Of a stretch of DNA of 64,000 nucleotides, positions 10,217 through 19,878 are shown in pieces; positions within the stretch are counted from its first letter, which is position 1; each line of letters opens with the position of its first letter. Location of the stretch: positions 28,281 to 92,280 of the forward strand of contig JAFWXO010000005.1 in NCBI GenBank assembly GCA_017545865.1. Reading direction: 5' to 3'. Made by a program: the position numbers and the translations under genes. This stretch comes from Clostridia bacterium (GTDB taxonomy: Bacteria > Bacillota > Clostridia > Christensenellales > Borkfalkiaceae). Under the pieces are notes generated by a model that had not been told where the DNA came from, ran no database searches, and was given only the letters and a program-made list of their open reading frames with translations.

Positions 10217-10940
10217 TTTTCACCTTGCGTTTACGAGTTATTTTCGCTATAAACTTGTCAAATAAAGCGTTGAGTTTTTCAGAGTAAATTAAAGAGAGAA
10301 TAAGCGCCGTTACGCCTATTGCTACTAACGCTATAACCATTACTAACCCCACCCCTTCGTATGCTATAACTTCACCGGATAAAAATAATAGATTTCCACC
10401 TATCGCTATTATTCTCGTAACGATTTGAGAAAATAGGAAAAAGGCAAAAGTTATAGGGAGAGCGCCTGCTATTGAACACAAAAAATCGTCGGGGAAAAAG
10501 GGAAATAAGAACATATAAAACAAAACCACTTTCTCTCTGCCGTGAAACCTTTTAAACCACCCGTCAAGTTCTTCTTTTCCACCTGCAAACCAAATAAGAT
10601 ACGGTTTTCCTATCAATCTACCCAAGAAAAAGGCTAAAATCGAGCCTATAAGCAAACCGATAAAGGAATATAAATACGCTAGCCACGGCCCGAACAAATA
10701 ATTGCCTAATAGTATCGTTACCGTTGACGGAATAGGAATAAAAGTAACTTGCAAAAAGGTTACGAAAATAAACGTTATAGGAGCAAGCGCGCCCGTGCTT
10801 TCAACGAAGGTTTGAATTTGATCTTTGCTAAGTTCGTTTAAGCCAAACGCTTTTAGTAAGAAATAACCGCCAACTATTACTACCGCTATTACTGCAAGTG
10901 ATATTAAAAGTTTTGGGATAAGTTTCTTTAGTGTTTTCAT
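10188..10940 (-). CDS. TVP38/TMEM64 family membrane protein (VTT domain)
   Basis: A 250-residue protein with about six membrane helices and the VTT/SNARE-associated core (FIPIPSTVTILLGNYLFGPWLAYLYS and FLGRLIG followed by FPFFPDDFLCSIAGAL). DedA-related proteins of this group act in lipid transport or membrane homeostasis, which fits its overlap with cls. The C-terminus is charged and cytoplasmic. Confidence 0.85.
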   Translation of the reverse strand: MKTLKKLIPKLLISLAVIAVVIVGGYFLLKAFGLNELSKDQIQTFVESTGALAPITFIFVTFLQVTFIPIPSTVTILLGNYLFGPWLAYLYSFIGLLIGSILAFFLGRLIGKPYLIWFAGGKEELDGWFKRFHGREKVVLFYMFLFPFFPDDFLCSIAGALPITFAFFLFSQIVTRIIAIGGNLLFLSGEVIAYEGVGLVMVIALVAIGVTALILSLIYSEKLNALFDKFIAKITRKRKVKNEEVHTEEN

Positions 10941-11035
10941 ATTAGTATTTTAACATATATAACGCAAAAATAAGTTAATATTTCGTAAAAATTTTGTAAA
11001 AAATATGAATATTTAGTCTATTTATTAGAAATTCT

Positions 11036-11067
11036 AACAAAAAAAGCCGTGGAATTCCACGGCTTTA
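11036..11067 (-). terminator. Terminator of the endonuclease IV-like gene
   Basis: A 10-bp perfect hairpin (aaagccgtgg / ccacggcttt, loop aatt) with a long T-run on the minus strand. The upstream arm takes in the stop codon of the gene at 11065. Confidence 0.88.
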
Positions 11068-11907
11068 TTTACAATATAATTCTTGCATAATTTTCGCGTC
11101 GATATCTTGAGTTCCTGCGCTTTCAGAAACGATAAAAGGCTCTATTTTTTTAATCTTCAAAGCGGTGATAAAATCTTCGGGGTTTGGGCCGTATTCGGTA
11201 TCTTCAAAGGTAAGGTGCTTAACTTCGCCTTTTCCCGAATACATAATTTTTGAAAAGTGAACGTGCATATTATTGAGTTTATCAAAGCCAAGCCCACTTT
11301 CAATAGTATCAAATATATCGACGTAATCACTCGGAGATTTCAACGCGCCTTGCCAAAGGGAATTAACGTGCCCAAAGTCAACGCAAGGATAATAAAATGG
11401 AGCGATTTTACAAAAATCAACTATTTCTTGAACAGTGCCTATCTGCGCAGATTTACCCATAGTTTCAGGACAAACTATCATATCGTCAAAGCCGTTTTCA
11501 TAAATTTTATCGGCTAAAATTTTAAGGCGTTCTTTCGTTAAGTTAACTGCCGTTTCCCTATCGAGTTTGCCTTGGGCTGCGGGGTGAAAAACCGCCCTTT
11601 TTGCGCCCATAAGTTTGCCTATTTTCAAGGAACTTAAAACGTAACCGTAAGAGTTTTCAACCTTTTGCTCGTCAACGCCGGCAAAGTTTATAAAATATGG
11701 GCAATGAACGCTTATTTCAACGCCGTAATTTTTAAAACTCTCGCCTATTTCTATCGCCTTTTGTTCGGAAACGTTAACTCCACGACCAAACGAATATTCA
11801 AAGGCGTTAAGCCCCATATCTTTAACCCATTTTGCAGAGTTTGAACTGCCTTGATATCCAGCGTTGTGATACGCTTCGCTATTTCCGCTAGGTCCAAATT
11901 TAATCAT
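11065..11907 (-). CDS. Endonuclease IV-like TIM barrel protein
   Basis: A 280-residue AP-endonuclease-2 type barrel. Metal-site segments can be recognised: SVHCPYFINFAG, AVFHPAA, VCPETMGK, CVDFGHVNSL, NMHVHFSK and the terminal PFIVSESAG. These match deoxyribonuclease IV (Nfo), which cuts at abasic sites. A sugar-phosphate isomerase of the same fold cannot be fully excluded. It overlaps ribF by 8 bp. Confidence 0.8.
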   Translation of the reverse strand: MIKFGPSGNSEAYHNAGYQGSSNSAKWVKDMGLNAFEYSFGRGVNVSEQKAIEIGESFKNYGVEISVHCPYFINFAGVDEQKVENSYGYVLSSLKIGKLMGAKRAVFHPAAQGKLDRETAVNLTKERLKILADKIYENGFDDMIVCPETMGKSAQIGTVQEIVDFCKIAPFYYPCVDFGHVNSLWQGALKSPSDYVDIFDTIESGLGFDKLNNMHVHFSKIMYSGKGEVKHLTFEDTEYGPNPEDFITALKIKKIEPFIVSESAGTQDIDAKIMQELYCK

Positions 11908-12772
11908 TTAGCACCCCTTTATCTTTTTTTAGTTGATTAGAAAGTTCGCTAAGAGAAGAAAACTTTTTAATATCTCTTATATAATCTTCAAAATAAACGG
12001 TTAAAGTCTTTCCGTATAAATCGCCGTTAAAACCGCTTATATAAGTTTCTAAAATAACGCTTTCGCCGTTTACGGTTGGTTGCGCGCCAAAGTTAGAAAT
12101 TGCGCCGTAACGCTTACCGCCTATTAAAACGAAAGTTTTGTAAACGCCCTGTTTAATTTTGAGTTTACTATCTTCAATCTTAACGTTTGCAGTTGGAAAA
12201 CCAAGCGTTTTTCCAAGCCCTTTTCCACGCAGTACTTCGCCCTTGATAAAATACTCGTCACCAAGGTAAAAGTTAGCCCTTTTAATATCGCCTTGTAATA
12301 GCGCTTGCTTTACGTTTGAAGACGAGAATTTTTGAGTTCCATCGCCTAAAAGTTTTTCTACAAACACCAAATCTTCGCCGAAAAAATCAATTAGCGTTTG
12401 AACGCTACCTTCGGCGTTTAAGCCAAAGGTAAAATCACTGCCCGAAACAACGCCTTTTATATCGTATAAAGAAGTAATTTCAGTTAAAAATTCCGTTTTG
12501 GTTTTTTGCATAAACGCCCTATCGAGCGATTTTACAATGATATTTTCAATTTGAAGTTTGAAAATTCTATCAAAGCGTTCGGCAAGTGAAAACACGTCGC
12601 AATCAGACTTTCCACCAGTAAAAATAAGCGCAGTCGGGCTTAAATTTTTGCTTTTTGCAATCGCCACCGTTTTATTTAAAACGGCTTTATGCCCAACGTG
12701 AACGGCGTCAAAATAACCGAGCGCAAGTATTAAGTTTTTTGGTAATTTTTCGCCGTAATTTACTATTTTCAT
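11900..12772 (-). CDS. ribF: Bifunctional riboflavin kinase/FAD synthetase
   Basis: A 290-residue enzyme making FMN then FAD. The nucleotidyltransferase part has ALGYFDAVHVGHKAV near residue 17; the kinase part has RGKGLGKTLGFPTANV and the late LETYISGFNGDLYGK. It ends the rimP-to-ribF run in its usual place after truB, overlapping truB by 4 bp. Confidence 0.95.
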   Translation of the reverse strand: MKIVNYGEKLPKNLILALGYFDAVHVGHKAVLNKTVAIAKSKNLSPTALIFTGGKSDCDVFSLAERFDRIFKLQIENIIVKSLDRAFMQKTKTEFLTEITSLYDIKGVVSGSDFTFGLNAEGSVQTLIDFFGEDLVFVEKLLGDGTQKFSSSNVKQALLQGDIKRANFYLGDEYFIKGEVLRGKGLGKTLGFPTANVKIEDSKLKIKQGVYKTFVLIGGKRYGAISNFGAQPTVNGESVILETYISGFNGDLYGKTLTVYFEDYIRDIKKFSSLSELSNQLKKDKGVLND

Positions 12773-13626
12773 AACTCTAAAATAAACGCCTTTATCCTAA
12801 GTTTTCCATCGGTTACGATGCCAACGCCAACAAAATCTCCATTATCTAAATATATAGAATAAGTCCCGTCTAAAAGCCCGTGATTAAAAGGTCTGCCATT
12901 GATAAGTTCAACAGACTGAAAGTGATTTAAAGTAACCTTTTCAAACGTCAAAACGCTATCGGGTTTTGTCAAAAGAGAAGATAAATCTTTTGCATCGTAT
13001 AATTGTTCTTTCGTTAAGGCGGTGTCTAAATTAAACGCTCCACTCTTAGTTCTAAGTAAACTCGTCATCGTGGCAAAAGTTCCAAGGCTTTTTGCCAAAT
13101 CTCTACAAATCGAGCGGATATACGTTCCGCCCTTGCAAGATATTTTAAAAACGCCTTTACTATTTTCGTAAGAAACAAGTTTAATTTCGTCAATTTCAAC
13201 TGTTTTAGCCTTTAACTCAACTTCAACGCCACGCCTTGCAAGAGTGTAACTTCTTGCGCCGTTAACGTTTTTTGCGCTAAACGCTGGGGGCACTTGTTCA
13301 ACAACGCCTATAAGCGACGGTAAAACGGCTAAAATTTCTTCTTTTGAAGGGATTTTACCGCCTTCAAAAACAACGTTTCCGCCACGGTCTAAAGTATCCG
13401 TTTGGTAGCCGAAAGTAAATTCGGCAACGTACTCTTTTTGTTTATCGAGCAAAAAATCGAACAATCTGGTTGCTTTGCCAACGGCGATAGGCAAAACGCC
13501 TTCCGCTAAAGGATCAAGCGTGCCCATATGCCCTATTTTGCAACCTTTAAAGAGTTTTTTTATTCCGTTTATAGCATAAGCCGAGGATACTCCACTCGGC
13601 TTAAAAAAGTTTATAAATCCGTTCAT
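12769..13626 (-). CDS. truB: tRNA pseudouridine(55) synthase
   Basis: A 285-residue TruB. The catalytic motif is present as GHMGTLDPLAEGVLPIAVGKATR with the nucleophilic Asp, followed by YVAEFTFG and KGGTYIRSICRDLA. It converts U55 of the T loop. The ATG at 13626 (MNGFINFFKPSG) is chosen because it matches the family N-terminus; the longer reading frame overlaps nrnA. Confidence 0.95.
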   Translation of the reverse strand: MNGFINFFKPSGVSSAYAINGIKKLFKGCKIGHMGTLDPLAEGVLPIAVGKATRLFDFLLDKQKEYVAEFTFGYQTDTLDRGGNVVFEGGKIPSKEEILAVLPSLIGVVEQVPPAFSAKNVNGARSYTLARRGVEVELKAKTVEIDEIKLVSYENSKGVFKISCKGGTYIRSICRDLAKSLGTFATMTSLLRTKSGAFNLDTALTKEQLYDAKDLSSLLTKPDSVLTFEKVTLNHFQSVELINGRPFNHGLLDGTYSIYLDNGDFVGVGIVTDGKLRIKAFILEL

Positions 13627-13630
13627 AAAA

Positions 13631-14584
13631 TCAAAGTCTTTGCTTAACGTTAAACACGAGTTTGTCAATTATGTCTTCCATAAACCCGTTTAAAACTGCT
13701 CCACTTGCTAAAACGTGGCCACCGCCACCGTAAATGGAAGCAATCTCGTTAACGTTAACCCTGCCTTTACTTCTAAGGCTAATTTTGTATCTATTCTTTC
13801 CCGTTTCAAGGAGAGAAAAGGCAACTTCTACCGACTCAACGCTCATAGGATAATCAATAAAACCTTCCGTCATACTGTCGAGCGCGCCGGAAGATAGGAT
13901 ATCGTCACGCGTGATTATTAAAACGCCGATTTTATCGTCTTCATAAAATCTCATTTTTGAGATAACTTTGCCGTATAAAACCGCTCTTTCTTTAGGTTGG
14001 TCTTTAAAGTTCTTCTTCATTATAAAGTGAAGATCCGCCCCAGCCTTTTTAAGTTCAGACGCAATAAGCAAAGTCCTATCCGTTGCGTTAGAGTGATGAA
14101 AAGCGCCCGTATCGGTAACGATTCCCGTTAAAAGCGAGGTTGCAATCTCGCTATCAATTTCCACGCCCATTTCGTTAATGAGCGCAAAAATGAGTTCGCA
14201 AGTAGCGGAAGCATCTTCAACGTAATTAAATTTTGCGTAGCGACTGTTTGAAACGTGGTGGTCGATATTAAAAGTTACATTGCCCTTACTAAACTTTCCG
14301 TAAAGTTCAGGGAACATAAACTCGTTGGCGCAGTCAACCGCGATAAACGCGTCGTACACCTTTTCTTTATCAACCGACTTTTGATAACTTTCAGTCGATT
14401 TTATATAGCGAAGTTTTTCAGGAATATCGTTATTGCACGCAATATCGGCGGATATGCCCTTTTTTAAAAGGGCAAGGCGGAGCGCAGTTGCGCTACCAAC
14501 CGTATCACCGTCAGGTCTATTGTGGCTAAAAATCAAAACTGACTTCGCTTTTAAAATTTCAGTTGTTATCTCCGCTATCGTCAT
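13631..14584 (-). CDS. nrnA: DHH-family nanoRNase / pAp phosphatase
   Basis: A 317-residue bifunctional oligoribonuclease of the DHH-DHHA1 type. Motifs are SHNRPDGDTVGSA near residue 22, AVDCA, NIDHHVSN and VTDTGAFHHSN, and the C-terminal DHHA1 motif GGGGHVLASGA. It degrades very short RNA and dephosphorylates pAp. The ATG at 14584 has gggg seven bases upstream; an earlier ATG at 14596 is possible. Confidence 0.93.
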   Translation of the reverse strand: MTIAEITTEILKAKSVLIFSHNRPDGDTVGSATALRLALLKKGISADIACNNDIPEKLRYIKSTESYQKSVDKEKVYDAFIAVDCANEFMFPELYGKFSKGNVTFNIDHHVSNSRYAKFNYVEDASATCELIFALINEMGVEIDSEIATSLLTGIVTDTGAFHHSNATDRTLLIASELKKAGADLHFIMKKNFKDQPKERAVLYGKVISKMRFYEDDKIGVLIITRDDILSSGALDSMTEGFIDYPMSVESVEVAFSLLETGKNRYKISLRSKGRVNVNEIASIYGGGGHVLASGAVLNGFMEDIIDKLVFNVKQRL

Positions 14585-14939
14585 TATTTTCCCCATAAGT
14601 AAGCCCGGCTAAGATAGTGTCAATCTTATTGCCGTATTCACTCGCGCCGTCACGGTAAAACCTAAGTTCCGGAACGTAACGAATAGTAGTTAAATGCGAA
14701 AGTTCGCGCCTAATTTCAACGGAAGAACGGGCAATCGCGTCAAAAGTGGCCTTTGCCTTTTCTTCATCGGTAGAATAAACGCTTAAATACACCTTCGCGT
14801 GCTTGAGGTCGGGCGAAACGTCAACTTCCGTTACCGAATACATTTCCGTTGCGCCGTGAATATCAAGCCTATTTTTTATAACGTCGTAAATAAGTTTTCT
14901 AAACTCGCTATTGAGCCTATCAGTTCTTTTTCCTTTCAT
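14559..14939 (-). CDS. rbfA: Ribosome-binding factor A
   Basis: A 126-residue KH-type protein (MKGKRTDRLNSEFRKLIYDVI, VSPDLKHAKVYLSVY, RYVPELRFYRDGASEYGNKID) that binds the 30S subunit during 16S rRNA maturation. It sits between infB and nrnA with 3 bases to infB, the standard order. The C-terminus overlaps the start of nrnA by about 26 bases. Confidence 0.94.
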   Translation of the reverse strand: MKGKRTDRLNSEFRKLIYDVIKNRLDIHGATEMYSVTEVDVSPDLKHAKVYLSVYSTDEEKAKATFDAIARSSVEIRRELSHLTTIRYVPELRFYRDGASEYGNKIDTILAGLTYGENNDDSGDNN

Positions 14940-14942
14940 AGT

Positions 14943-17573
14943 TTACGCCTTTTGTTCTTCTACGATATAGCACTCGATAAAGTCGCCGATCTTAATATCG
15001 TCAAACTTTTCAATGGACATACCGCACTCGAAACCTTGTTGAACTTCCTTAACGTCGTCCTTAAAGCGTTTGAGTTGAAGAACGTTTCCTTCACAAATCA
15101 TAACGTCGTTACGGTAAATTCTAAGTTTGCCGTTGCGTAAAATCTTACCATCGGTAACGTAACAACCTGCAACCGTGCCAACGCCCGTAATCTTGAACGT
15201 TTCACGAACTTCGGCTTTACCCATATAAACGTCACTAAACTTGGGAGCGAGCATACCTTTAAGAGCCTTTTGAACGTCGTCAATCGCTTCGTAGATAACT
15301 CTATATAACTTAATATCAATCTTGTTTTGTTCAGCAAGCGCTTTCGCCTTAGTGTCAGGGCGAACGTTAAAGCCGATGATGATTGAATTTGATGAATCTG
15401 CAAGGTTAACGTCAGTTTCCGAAATAGCGCCAACGGCGGAGTGGATAACGTTAACTTTAACTTCTTCGTTAGAAAGTTCAATCATAGATTGCTTAATTGC
15501 TTCAACCGAGCCTTGAACGTCTGCCTTAACGATAAGATTAAGGTTTTTAAGGTCGCCAGAAGATACTTTAGAGAATAAATCGTCAAGAGAAATCTTTTGT
15601 TGTTCTCTAATCATTTCTTCTCTTTCTCTATTCTTTCTTTCGCTTGCAACGAGCGCGCCGAGTTTTGCTTCTTCAACGGCAAATAAACTGTCGCCCGCGT
15701 TGGGAACTGATTCTAAGCCGAGAATTGAAACGGGCATAGACGGACCTGCAGTCTTTACGTTTCTACCCTTATCGTCAACCATCGCTCTAACTTTACCAGT
15801 GATAGTGCCAGCAACGAGATAATCGCCAACTTTAAGCGTACCCTTTTGAACGAGAACGGTTGCAACCGGACCTTTACCTTTATCAAGTTTGGCTTCAACG
15901 ATAATACCTTTCGCCATACGATCGGGGTTTGCTTTGAGTTCCTTCATTTCAGCGGATAAGATAACCGTTTCTAAAAGCTCGTCAATACCTGCGCCAGTCT
16001 TTGCTGAAACGGGAACGAGAGCAACGTCACCACCCCATTCTTCAACCAAGATTTCTTGATCGGCAAGACCTTTCTTAACCTTTTCAATATCTGCAGTGGG
16101 TTTATCGATTTTGTTTGCAGCAACGATAATAGTAACGCCTGCCGCTTTTGCGTGGTGAATTGCTTCGATAGTTTGAGGCATAATACCATCGTCCGCCGCA
16201 ACAACGATGATTGCAATATCGGTAAGTTGCGCGCCACGGGCTCTCATCGCAGTGAACGCCGCGTGGCCAGGGGTATCTAAGAAGGTAACGGTTTCGCCGT
16301 TAACGGTAACGGTGTAAGCGCCGATGTGTTGAGTAATACCACCCGCTTCGCCTGCGGTTACGTTTGCGTTTCTAATTCTGTCGAGAAGTGAAGTTTTACC
16401 GTGGTCAACGTGGCCCATAACGGTAACGACGGGAGGACGTTTGATAAGTTTTGTTTCGTCTTCGTCTTCATCTTTAAAGCCTTCGCTTAAAACGTCTTCC
16501 GCGGTCTTATCGAGCTTGAGTTCAAGTTCAATGCCAAGTTCAGCGGCGATAAAGCCTGCGGTATCGTAATCGATAGAGTCGTTAATAGTTTTTAAAATGC
16601 CTTCTTTGAATAAGCGCTTGGTAATTTCAACGGCGGTAATACCCAAAAGCTCGGAAAGTTCCTTGACGGGAATAATTTCCTTATTGATAACCGCCCTTTC
16701 GATTTTAACGGTTGCAACCGATTCTTCTTGGCGTTTATCCTTGCTCTTTCTTACCTTTCTGTAACCAGTCTTATCCTCATCGAAATCATCGATAGAAACT
16801 TGACCTTTACTTAAAGACTTTTTGTTGATAGCCTTCTTATCGTCGTAATTATTTCTTTCGTTTTTCTTTTTGCCTTGTTGCTTAGTGCTTTCCTTGGGAA
16901 CGAAAGCAGGAGCGGCAGTCGGCGTTGAAGGTCTTGCGCCACCTTGATTAAAGGGCTTTCTTTCACCCTTGTCGCCAAAGTCTTTCTTGCCAGCGCCACC
17001 TTCAGCATTGTAAGTTCTGCCAACGTTAGAAGGCTTTTTAGCGCCCCTATTTGCGTTGTTGTTATCCGACTTGGGCGTAAACTCACGAACTTTGGGCACG
17101 AAAACTCTCTTACCGTCAATAATAACGATATTTGGGTTATCGGTCTTTTGAATAACGGGCGCTTTGGGCTTTTCGGGCTCGGCTTCAACGGGTTTTTGCT
17201 CTTCAACCTTTTCAGGCGCTAAAGTAGAAGCGGGAGTTTCGGGTTCTTGAGCCACTTCTACCACAGGCTTTTCTTCAACAACCGTTTTTTCTTCTACCAC
17301 GGGCTTAACATCTACCACGGGTTTTTCTTCAACGATCGGTTGAACGGGAGCAAGTTCAACTTGCTTAGCCTTTTCTTCTTCCGCCTTTATTTTAGCGAGT
17401 TCTTCGGCTTTTTGCTTTGCAAAAGACTTTGCCTTTTCCGAAATCTTTTTATCCATAGCCTTAGTAAAACCTTTAAACTCGTTAGATAAAGAGCCAGCCT
17501 TTCCGTCCTTTAATAAATTTCCTAAATTTTTAATAAAACTAAATTCTTTCTTTTCTTCTTTTTTTACTTCCAT
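14943..17573 (-). CDS. infB: Translation initiation factor IF-2
   Basis: An 876-residue initiation factor. A long N-terminal extension (about 30-260) is rich in Glu, Val, Pro and Lys with repeated EEKPVV-type units; then come the IF2_N domain and the GTPase with [31 protein letters not shown] and NKIDKP, followed by domains II to IV. The ATG at 17573 ([11 protein letters not shown]) fits; a longer frame would overlap ylxQ. Confidence 0.97.
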   Translation of the reverse strand: MEVKKEEKKEFSFIKNLGNLLKDGKAGSLSNEFKGFTKAMDKKISEKAKSFAKQKAEELAKIKAEEEKAKQVELAPVQPIVEEKPVVDVKPVVEEKTVVEEKPVVEVAQEPETPASTLAPEKVEEQKPVEAEPEKPKAPVIQKTDNPNIVIIDGKRVFVPKVREFTPKSDNNNANRGAKKPSNVGRTYNAEGGAGKKDFGDKGERKPFNQGGARPSTPTAAPAFVPKESTKQQGKKKNERNNYDDKKAINKKSLSKGQVSIDDFDEDKTGYRKVRKSKDKRQEESVATVKIERAVINKEIIPVKELSELLGITAVEITKRLFKEGILKTINDSIDYDTAGFIAAELGIELELKLDKTAEDVLSEGFKDEDEDETKLIKRPPVVTVMGHVDHGKTSLLDRIRNANVTAGEAGGITQHIGAYTVTVNGETVTFLDTPGHAAFTAMRARGAQLTDIAIIVVAADDGIMPQTIEAIHHAKAAGVTIIVAANKIDKPTADIEKVKKGLADQEILVEEWGGDVALVPVSAKTGAGIDELLETVILSAEMKELKANPDRMAKGIIVEAKLDKGKGPVATVLVQKGTLKVGDYLVAGTITGKVRAMVDDKGRNVKTAGPSMPVSILGLESVPNAGDSLFAVEEAKLGALVASERKNREREEMIREQQKISLDDLFSKVSSGDLKNLNLIVKADVQGSVEAIKQSMIELSNEEVKVNVIHSAVGAISETDVNLADSSNSIIIGFNVRPDTKAKALAEQNKIDIKLYRVIYEAIDDVQKALKGMLAPKFSDVYMGKAEVRETFKITGVGTVAGCYVTDGKILRNGKLRIYRNDVMICEGNVLQLKRFKDDVKEVQQGFECGMSIEKFDDIKIGDFIECYIVEEQKA

Positions 17574-17574
17574 A

Positions 17575-17904
17575 TCAGGTGTTATCCCTCCACGAATATT
17601 CTTGAAAATGATTATCCAAATTTTGCAAAATGGCATTTCCAAGCGATTCGTCCTGTATAGCCAAAAGTTTGCAATGTTGTTTTTTTATTATATCTTCTAC
17701 TTTATAAGTCTTGCTAACTACGAGCGGAGCGTTAAACTTAATTGAAAACTTAACCGCTTCGTCAAACGCGTTTTTCGATGCCGTTGAGCAAATAACGAGC
17801 GCGTAAACCCCACCTTTTAGCGTGGCTATCGCATTAGCGCCCGAACGCACCTTTCTTGCCTTGATTGCAAAACCTATAAACGTTAGCGGTTTACTGTTTT
17901 CCAA
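17575..17904 (-). CDS. ylxQ: YlxQ-like ribosomal L7Ae/L30e family protein
   Basis: A 109-residue L7Ae/L30e-fold protein, a class of kink-turn RNA binders. Evidence is the GFAIKARKVRSGANAI start and the place between ylxR and infB. I choose the TTG at 17904 because ggagg lies eight bases upstream; it then overlaps the end of ylxR by 14 bp. A longer frame from 17955 lies inside ylxR. Confidence 0.85.
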   Translation of the reverse strand: MENSKPLTFIGFAIKARKVRSGANAIATLKGGVYALVICSTASKNAFDEAVKFSIKFNAPLVVSKTYKVEDIIKKQHCKLLAIQDESLGNAILQNLDNHFQEYSWRDNT

Positions 17905-18160
17905 AAAAATCCTCCGTAAGTTTAGCGTAAACACTATCGGGAACGTCAACGCCAAACGCAGATTTAAGTAGTTTTTTCTTTATTATTTTTTGCGCGCATG
18001 CAGGATCGCCACAGAGATAAGCCCCTCGACCGTTCATTTTGCCCGTTCTATCAACGGCAAACTCCCCGTCTTTAGTTTTTACTATTCTAATAAGTTCTTT
18101 CTTGGGCTTTTCAGTTCTGCAAGCAATGCAAGTGCGCATAGGAACTTTCTTTTCCGCCAT
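17891..18160 (-). CDS. ylxR: YlxR family RNA-binding protein (DUF448)
   Basis: An 89-residue protein with the family signature PMRTCIACRTEKPKKELIRIV and DRTGKMNGRGAYLCGDPACAQKI. In several species YlxR acts on RNase P or on transcription; its role here is inferred from synteny between nusA and ylxQ-infB. Confidence 0.92.
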   Translation of the reverse strand: MAEKKVPMRTCIACRTEKPKKELIRIVKTKDGEFAVDRTGKMNGRGAYLCGDPACAQKIIKKKLLKSAFGVDVPDSVYAKLTEDFFGKQ

Positions 18161-18171
18161 AATACCCTCTA

Positions 18172-19266
18172 TTATTCTTCAATATTAGCGTCGGCTAAAA
18201 GGCGTTCAACTTGAGCAAGTTCTTCAGCGGCTTTAGATTCACTCTTAACGTCAATCTTCCAACCGGTAAGGCGAGCCACTAAACGAGCGTTTTGACCATC
18301 TCTACCGATCGCAAGAGAAAGTTTATCGTCGGGAACTACAACGCGAGCAGACTTTTCATCAATAGCAGTAACTCTTAAAACCTTTGCAGGAGCAAGCGCT
18401 TTTGCAATAAATTCAAGCGGATCTTCACTCCAAGGAATAATATCAATCTTTTCACCGCCAAGTTGTTCGATAACGGCGTTAACGCGCATACCCTTGTTGC
18501 CTACGCAAGCGCCTACCGCATCGATTTGCGGATCGATAGAGTGAATTGCAATCTTAGTTCTTTGACCTGCTTCACGAGAAACGGACTTGATAACAACGAT
18601 ACCTTGCTTGATTTCGGGAACTTCGTTTTCAAAAAATCTCTTAACTAAACCGCTAGCGGTTCGAGAAACGAGTATTTGAGTATTTTTGCCAATTTGACGA
18701 ATTCTCTTAACGTAAACGCTAATTTTATCGTTTAAATTGTAAGATTCGCCCGGAACTTGGTCTTGAGGAAGCATAACGCCTTCAAGTTGACCGCCTGAAA
18801 GTTCAACGTAAACGTTGCCCCCGTCAATCTTTCTAACGATAGCCGATTGAATTTCGTTTTCCTTATCTTCAAATTCAGAAATGGTGTTATTTCTTTCGGC
18901 TTCTCTAATTTTTTGCATAACCACTTGCTTTGCAGTTTGAGCGGCAATTCTACCAAAATCTTTGGGAGTGAACTCTTTTTCAAAAGTATCGCCAACCTTG
19001 TAAGACTTTTTGTATTCTTTTGCTTCTTCAACGGTGATTTGCTTGTCTGGATCTTCAACAACGTCAACTATCTCTTTGATAGCGAAAAATCTAATAGAAC
19101 ATTTTTCATCGTTAAGTCTAACCACAACGTCACTCGCATCGCCCTTAGCGTATCTCTTGTACGCCGAAGTGAGCGCCGATTGCAAAGTTTCTATAAAAGA
19201 ATCTCTTTCAATGCCCTTGCTCGCGCAAAGTTCGTCAAGCGCGGCAAAAAAATCTTTGTTTACCAT
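18172..19266 (-). CDS. nusA: Transcription termination/antitermination protein NusA
   Basis: A 364-residue NusA with N-terminal RNA-polymerase binding domain, S1 domain (GGNVYVELSGGQLEGVML) and two KH domains (GACVGNKGMRVNAVIEQLGGEKIDII, LAIGRDGQNARLVARLTGWKIDV). It lacks the acidic repeats of proteobacterial NusA, as normal for Bacillota. Site aaggag precedes the ATG. Confidence 0.96.
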   Translation of the reverse strand: MVNKDFFAALDELCASKGIERDSFIETLQSALTSAYKRYAKGDASDVVVRLNDEKCSIRFFAIKEIVDVVEDPDKQITVEEAKEYKKSYKVGDTFEKEFTPKDFGRIAAQTAKQVVMQKIREAERNNTISEFEDKENEIQSAIVRKIDGGNVYVELSGGQLEGVMLPQDQVPGESYNLNDKISVYVKRIRQIGKNTQILVSRTASGLVKRFFENEVPEIKQGIVVIKSVSREAGQRTKIAIHSIDPQIDAVGACVGNKGMRVNAVIEQLGGEKIDIIPWSEDPLEFIAKALAPAKVLRVTAIDEKSARVVVPDDKLSLAIGRDGQNARLVARLTGWKIDVKSESKAAEELAQVERLLADANIEE

Positions 19267-19289
19267 AAATTTCTCCTTATTTTAAAATC

Positions 19290-19748
19290 CTAATCGAATT
19301 TTATTGCTTTGTTTATTTTTGCTATTTTGGAAAGTGGGAAAACTTCTTCCTTTCCATTATATAAAACGGTTATTTCTGTTCCGTTATATTTAAGTAAAGT
19401 GCCCTCTATTACCTTAATACCCTTTTTAAGCGGAGCGTAAAACTTAATTTCAATTTCTTTATTTAAGTTGCGCTCGAAATCCCTATCCGTTTTAAACGCT
19501 CTGTCAAGACCTGGGCTTGAAACGTTTAAAGTGTACTTATCTCCAAACGGTTCAAACTCGTCAAGCGGTAAATTGATAAGGTTGTGAAACTTTTCTAAAG
19601 TGTTAAGATCAATGCCCTGTTCCGTTTCCGCGTATACGGTGAGCGACGGGGGCTTTATTTTAGTTTCAACTTCAACGATTTCAATCGAAAGAGAATCAGC
19701 GAACGGTTTTAAAAACTCAGTTATCTCTTCAATCGGTTTAAAGTTCAT
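19290..19748 (-). CDS. rimP: Ribosome maturation factor RimP
   Basis: A 152-residue RimP, first gene of the nusA-infB operon. The segment LNVSSPGLDRAFKTDRDFERN is the family signature. It assists 30S assembly. The ATG at 19748 is favoured by aaggag directly upstream. Confidence 0.93.
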   Translation of the reverse strand: MNFKPIEEITEFLKPFADSLSIEIVEVETKIKPPSLTVYAETEQGIDLNTLEKFHNLINLPLDEFEPFGDKYTLNVSSPGLDRAFKTDRDFERNLNKEIEIKFYAPLKKGIKVIEGTLLKYNGTEITVLYNGKEEVFPLSKIAKINKAIKFD

Positions 19749-19770
19749 TAAAAATCTCCTTATAAACAAA

Positions 19771-19798
19771 TTTGTGAGTGCCGATTGGCACTCACAAA
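19771..19798 (-). terminator. Perfect inverted repeat between the lipoprotein gene and rimP
   Basis: Eleven base pairs (ttgtgagtgcc / ggcactcacaa) with loop gatt, directly ahead of the rimP ribosome site. There is no strong T-run after it, and it lies about 80 bases past the end of the neighbouring converging-free gene, so it may be a structured leader of the rimP-nusA message rather than a terminator. Confidence 0.5.
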
Positions 19799-19878
19799 CT
19801 AAAGTAACATCTTAAGTTCAGTTATATGTTAACACATATAATCAATTTTGGCAAGCGTTTTTCAACACTTTTTTTATT

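Noticed and set aside
15098-17489. Several long open frames inside infB in other frames and on the opposite strand
   Set aside because: They are shadows of infB with Lys/Leu or Phe/Asn-biased composition and no ribosome sites.
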